Below, piece after piece: positions 61,597 through 64,000 of a DNA stretch of 64,000 bases. The notes below the pieces were generated by a model. The model did no database searches and was not told the origin of the DNA. It saw nothing but the letters and a program-made list of their open reading frames with translations. The DNA is from Paenibacillus rhizovicinus. Its GTDB lineage: Bacteria; Bacillota; Bacilli; Paenibacillales; Paenibacillaceae. Location: positions 1,879,001-1,943,000 of the forward strand of contig NZ_CP048286.1 of NCBI RefSeq assembly GCF_010365285.1, written 5' to 3'. Numbering within the stretch: the stretch's first letter is position 1; each line of letters starts with the position of its first letter. Both the position numbers and the translations under genes were made by a program.

Positions 61597-62538
61597 TCAC
61601 CACAAACCTTCATCTAAGAATTTTTTGGAGAAGAAGTTTGCACTCAGCAAGAAGATAATAGAAACCACGCTGTTAAACAGCCCGATAGCGCTTGAGAATC
61701 CATAATCTTGATCGAACATCCCTTTGCGGTAAACATAAGTAGAAATAACGTCGGCAACGTCATACGTAGCAGGGCTATACATTAACAGTATTTTTTCGAA
61801 TCCGACGCTGACAATGCTCCCTACGGCCAGAATGAACAGCGTAATAATGGTCGGGCGCATACTTGGCAAGGTGATCAGAAAAATCTGCTTGAACCTTGAA
61901 CAGCCGTCGATCTTGGCCGCATCGTACATTTCCGTGTCGATCCCTGAAATAGCAGCCAAGTAGAGGATGCTGGAATAGCCGACTCCCTGCCAAATGTCTG
62001 AGCCGATATACATGCTTCTGAAAAAGCCGGATTCGTTGAAAAACTGGATCGGACTTGCATCGACCGTCGCTAACATATCATTCACTATGCCTGTATCGCT
62101 GAACATCGATTTCATAATCCCAACGATTACGACAACCGATATAAAGTAAGGCAAATAGGTAGCGGTTTGGACAAATCGCTTGATTCTCGGGTGCACCATT
62201 TCATTAATCAATAAAGCCAGAACAATGGGTGCGGGGAAAGACCACAGCAAGTTATAAAGACCGAGCAGGAACGTGTTTTTCACAATTCGATAGAAGTTTG
62301 GATCTGCAAAAAACCGTCTGAAGTTATCAAAGCCGATCCACTCGGAGCCGCCCATCCCTTTAAACAGGCTGTAATCTTGAAAAGCAGTTAAGACGCCAAC
62401 CATGGGATAATAAGCAAATAAGGCTATTATGATTAGTCCAGGTATCGACATCATCAAAAAAGAGCGGTTACACTTCCAGTCGTACAAAAATTTGGAATAA
62501 AAGGACATCTTCGAAATTTTTCTAGTCGTTGTTGACAT
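61597..62538 (-). CDS. Sugar ABC transporter permease, LplB type (second importer)
   Basis: The 313-residue permease has a short cytoplasmic N-terminus, six helices, GGSEWIGFDNFRRFF and the loop YDAAKIDGCSRFKQIFLITLPS. GAGGTGAG precedes ATG 62538. It is the first gene of the operon; upstream lie two LacI-operator-like sites and a cre site. Confidence 0.93.
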   Translation of the reverse strand: MSTTTRKISKMSFYSKFLYDWKCNRSFLMMSIPGLIIIALFAYYPMVGVLTAFQDYSLFKGMGGSEWIGFDNFRRFFADPNFYRIVKNTFLLGLYNLLWSFPAPIVLALLINEMVHPRIKRFVQTATYLPYFISVVVIVGIMKSMFSDTGIVNDMLATVDASPIQFFNESGFFRSMYIGSDIWQGVGYSSILYLAAISGIDTEMYDAAKIDGCSRFKQIFLITLPSMRPTIITLFILAVGSIVSVGFEKILLMYSPATYDVADVISTYVYRKGMFDQDYGFSSAIGLFNSVVSIIFLLSANFFSKKFLDEGLW

Positions 62539-62633
62539 TCGCTCACCTCATTTCAATATTTCGCAGTCGATAGGATTCCGGTCAATACAAGTTTGGTCTT
62601 GTTTGGCGTATATCCACCAGACAAAATACGGAT

Positions 62634-62646
62634 ATTTGCACCAAAT
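62634..62646. promoter_or_regulatory. LacI-operator-like site 1 of the second importer
   Basis: ATTTGCACCAAAT resembles ATTTGG-NN-CCAAAT with one base less in the middle. About 95 bp before the permease start. Confidence 0.45.
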
Positions 62647-62698
62647 TTTCCTTGAATAATGCTATGATAATGAGAAATCTATCAGGTGTCAATGGATT

Positions 62699-62712
62699 AT
62701 TTGGATCCAATT
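62699..62712. promoter_or_regulatory. LacI-operator-like site 2 of the second importer
   Basis: ATTTGGATCCAATT differs from ATTTGG-NN-CCAAAT at one position. About 65 bp from site 1. Confidence 0.55.
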
Positions 62713-62744
62713 TTCCATCGTGGCCATGATATCCATTAACTGTT

Positions 62745-62758
62745 TGAAAGCGATTTCA
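62745..62758. promoter_or_regulatory. cre site (CcpA), perfect match to consensus
   Basis: TGAAAGCGATTTCA fits TGWAANCGNTNWCA at every position. It lies about 205 bp before the importer operon. Confidence 0.65.
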
Positions 62759-62796
62759 TAATCCGGGTCATTTATGCCGATCGCGAGCCAAACTAA

Positions 62797-62836
62797 AAAG
62801 CGCTCACCATTGCAGCGCGGCAAAGGTGAGCGCTTT
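62797..62836. terminator. Terminator after the last AraC-type gene
   Basis: AAAGCGCTCACC pairs with GGTGAGCGCTTT around a 16-base loop, with AAAAA and TTTCGATTT flanks. Confidence 0.8.
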
Positions 62837-62869
62837 CGATTTCTATCTCTATTAGCTTGAACGGAACGA

Positions 62870-64000
62870 CTAGACCGACTTCCGGTAATCGGACGGATAT
62901 TTCCCGAACGCTTCCGTGAACAGCTTCGTAAAATGCCGCGTGCTGAAGTAGCCTACCGCCTCGGCGATTTGCTTAATCGACATGCGTGTCCCGAGCAGCA
63001 GCTCCTCGGCCTTCCCCATCCGCAGCCGCGTCAAATATTTCATGAACGTCAAGCCCGTCTTCTTGTGGAACAGCGTGCTCAAATAGCTTGGCGTCACGTT
63101 CAGGAGATCCGCGATTTGGCCGATGGCGACCTCCTCGGCATAATGCCGGTCGACGTAGAGGAGCACCTGCGATACGACGTCGCTTGGTCCGACTTCCTTG
63201 GATTTGAGCCGGCGCAGCATCCGCTCCCCGTGCAGCCGAAACTCCTGCGCGACGGCGCTCCCGCTGCTCCCCTCGGCGAGCCGGATTCCCGGCGCGGCAT
63301 GCCCGATGTACTTGAGCAGGGAGCGCTTCTCGCTTTCCGCCGCCGCAAGCTCCCAGCCCGCGAGCGCCGGTTCCAGCTCCATGGCAGCGTTTTGAAAATT
63401 CAATAAGCGTCCCTCGTGCAAATAGTCGATCGCCGCCGACAGCTTGCGCCCCAGCGTCAAGCGCTCCTGCCAGCCCGTCGCAGCCTGAAGGCTGCCATGT
63501 TCGATTACGCCGCCGAAACCGTAGAAGAACCGCAGTTCGCGCAGCTGCTGCAGTTCCGCCAGCCGCGCGTTCAGCTCCTTGAATCCGCGGCATTGCCCCG
63601 TCGCAAGCACGGTGACCGCCTCCTCCCCGGAGCTCGCCAGCGCCGCTTCCCGGAGCGCGTCTTCGAAGAATGCGCCCGTCTGACGCTTGCCCTCGCAGCC
63701 TTGGACCGCGTTCCAAGCCCCCACTGCGGCCAGCTCGCCGCCCGGCAGCGTGACGATCGCCAGATGGATGCCGCCGGCCAAATGCCTGTCGATGCATGCC
63801 GTCAGCCGCCTATAGAACGCGGCGTGCGCTTCGGCGCGCGCCGTTCCTCCCGCCGGAAGATCCTGTTCGAAAACGGCGCCCATGAAGCTTCCCTGGTGGA
63901 AAACCCCTTCGCGGTCCTCCTGGCGAACGGCGATCAAGCCGTGAAGCAGCGCCGACAAGTTGCTTCCGAACCGCTCGTTGTGCAGCAGAATCATTTCCCG
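62870..64000 (-). CDS. YesN-like AraC regulator, N-terminus cut by window edge
   Basis: At least 377 residues are visible and the frame is open to the right edge, so the start and probably a receiver domain lie outside. The visible part has a long middle region and a C-terminal AraC HTH (last 100 residues, VAIGQIADLLNVTPSYLSTLFHKKTGLTF, then QIAEAVGYFSTRHFTKLFTEAFGKYPSDYRK). The ATG at 63994 is internal. Its position before the second importer operon suggests a partner kinase further right. Confidence 0.85.
   Translation of the reverse strand, partial: REMILLHNERFGSNLSALLHGLIAVRQEDREGVFHQGSFMGAVFEQDLPAGGTARAEAHAAFYRRLTACIDRHLAGGIHLAIVTLPGGELAAVGAWNAVQGCEGKRQTGAFFEDALREAALASSGEEAVTVLATGQCRGFKELNARLAELQQLRELRFFYGFGGVIEHGSLQAATGWQERLTLGRKLSAAIDYLHEGRLLNFQNAAMELEPALAGWELAAAESEKRSLLKYIGHAAPGIRLAEGSSGSAVAQEFRLHGERMLRRLKSKEVGPSDVVSQVLLYVDRHYAEEVAIGQIADLLNVTPSYLSTLFHKKTGLTFMKYLTRLRMGKAEELLLGTRMSIKQIAEAVGYFSTRHFTKLFTEAFGKYPSDYRKSV

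Overview
The window looks like a chromosomal segment of a Paenibacillus-type Bacillota. The evidence is strong AGGAGG-type ribosome binding sites, many TTG and GTG starts, moderately high G+C, YesM/YesN-type two-component pairs, LplB/LplC/lipoprotein sugar importers without their own ATPase, CcpA-type cre sites and a BmrCD-like ABC exporter. No rRNA, tRNA, CRISPR array, prophage or intact insertion sequence was seen. The content is mostly plant-polysaccharide and oligosaccharide use.

Layout. 1-4.4 kb: the 3'-truncated end of a membrane-anchored AraC regulator carrying in-frame repeat insertions, a methyltransferase and a PhyH-type dioxygenase. 4.6-5.5 kb: a small gene graveyard (AEC transporter, PaaX-like and permease remnants). 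5.5-12.3 kb: a glucuronoxylan module made of a GH8 exo-oligoxylanase-like enzyme, GH67 alpha-glucuronidase, AraC regulator, mannonate dehydratase and an SDR mannonate/fructuronate oxidoreductase. 13-17.6 kb: a Nif3-like protein, amidase and D-2-hydroxyacid dehydrogenase, then a divergent MerR-GGDEF fusion with a 19-bp-spacer promoter. 17.9-24.8 kb: secreted GH16, an APH-type kinase, two exported stalk-domain proteins (one behind a Fur box), a dead FGE-type gene and a HAD phosphatase. 24.9-29.2 kb: a heterodimeric ABC exporter behind a 29-codon leader ORF and two tandem terminators, arranged like the antibiotic-sensing bmrBCD attenuator.

29.5-48.6 kb is the largest system. It is a nine-gene operon (lipoprotein, two permeases, histidine kinase, response regulator, aldo/keto reductase, GH172, a six-hairpin glycosidase-like protein, a GH140-like protein), followed upstream by a three-gene sugar isomerase/oxidoreductase operon, a GH127-like gene and a second GH172. 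Three of these promoters share an upstream 20-bp-spaced TTGAC direct repeat at almost the same distance from the -10 box. This suggests one AraC-type activator, perhaps the embedded YesN-like regulator. The enzyme families point to a glycan with furanoside residues, but the substrate is not proven.

48.8-56.3 kb is housekeeping-like: an MFS exporter, a broken GNAT gene, a YcaQ-like protein, a LURP-one-related protein, and threonine degradation (kbl-tdh) with a divergent XRE-cupin regulator. 56.3-64 kb holds a second sugar-import locus: a Gfo/Idh oxidoreductase, a LacI regulator, a lipoprotein, two permeases, and the 3' end of a YesN-like regulator. Putative LacI operators and a consensus-perfect cre site lie in its promoters.
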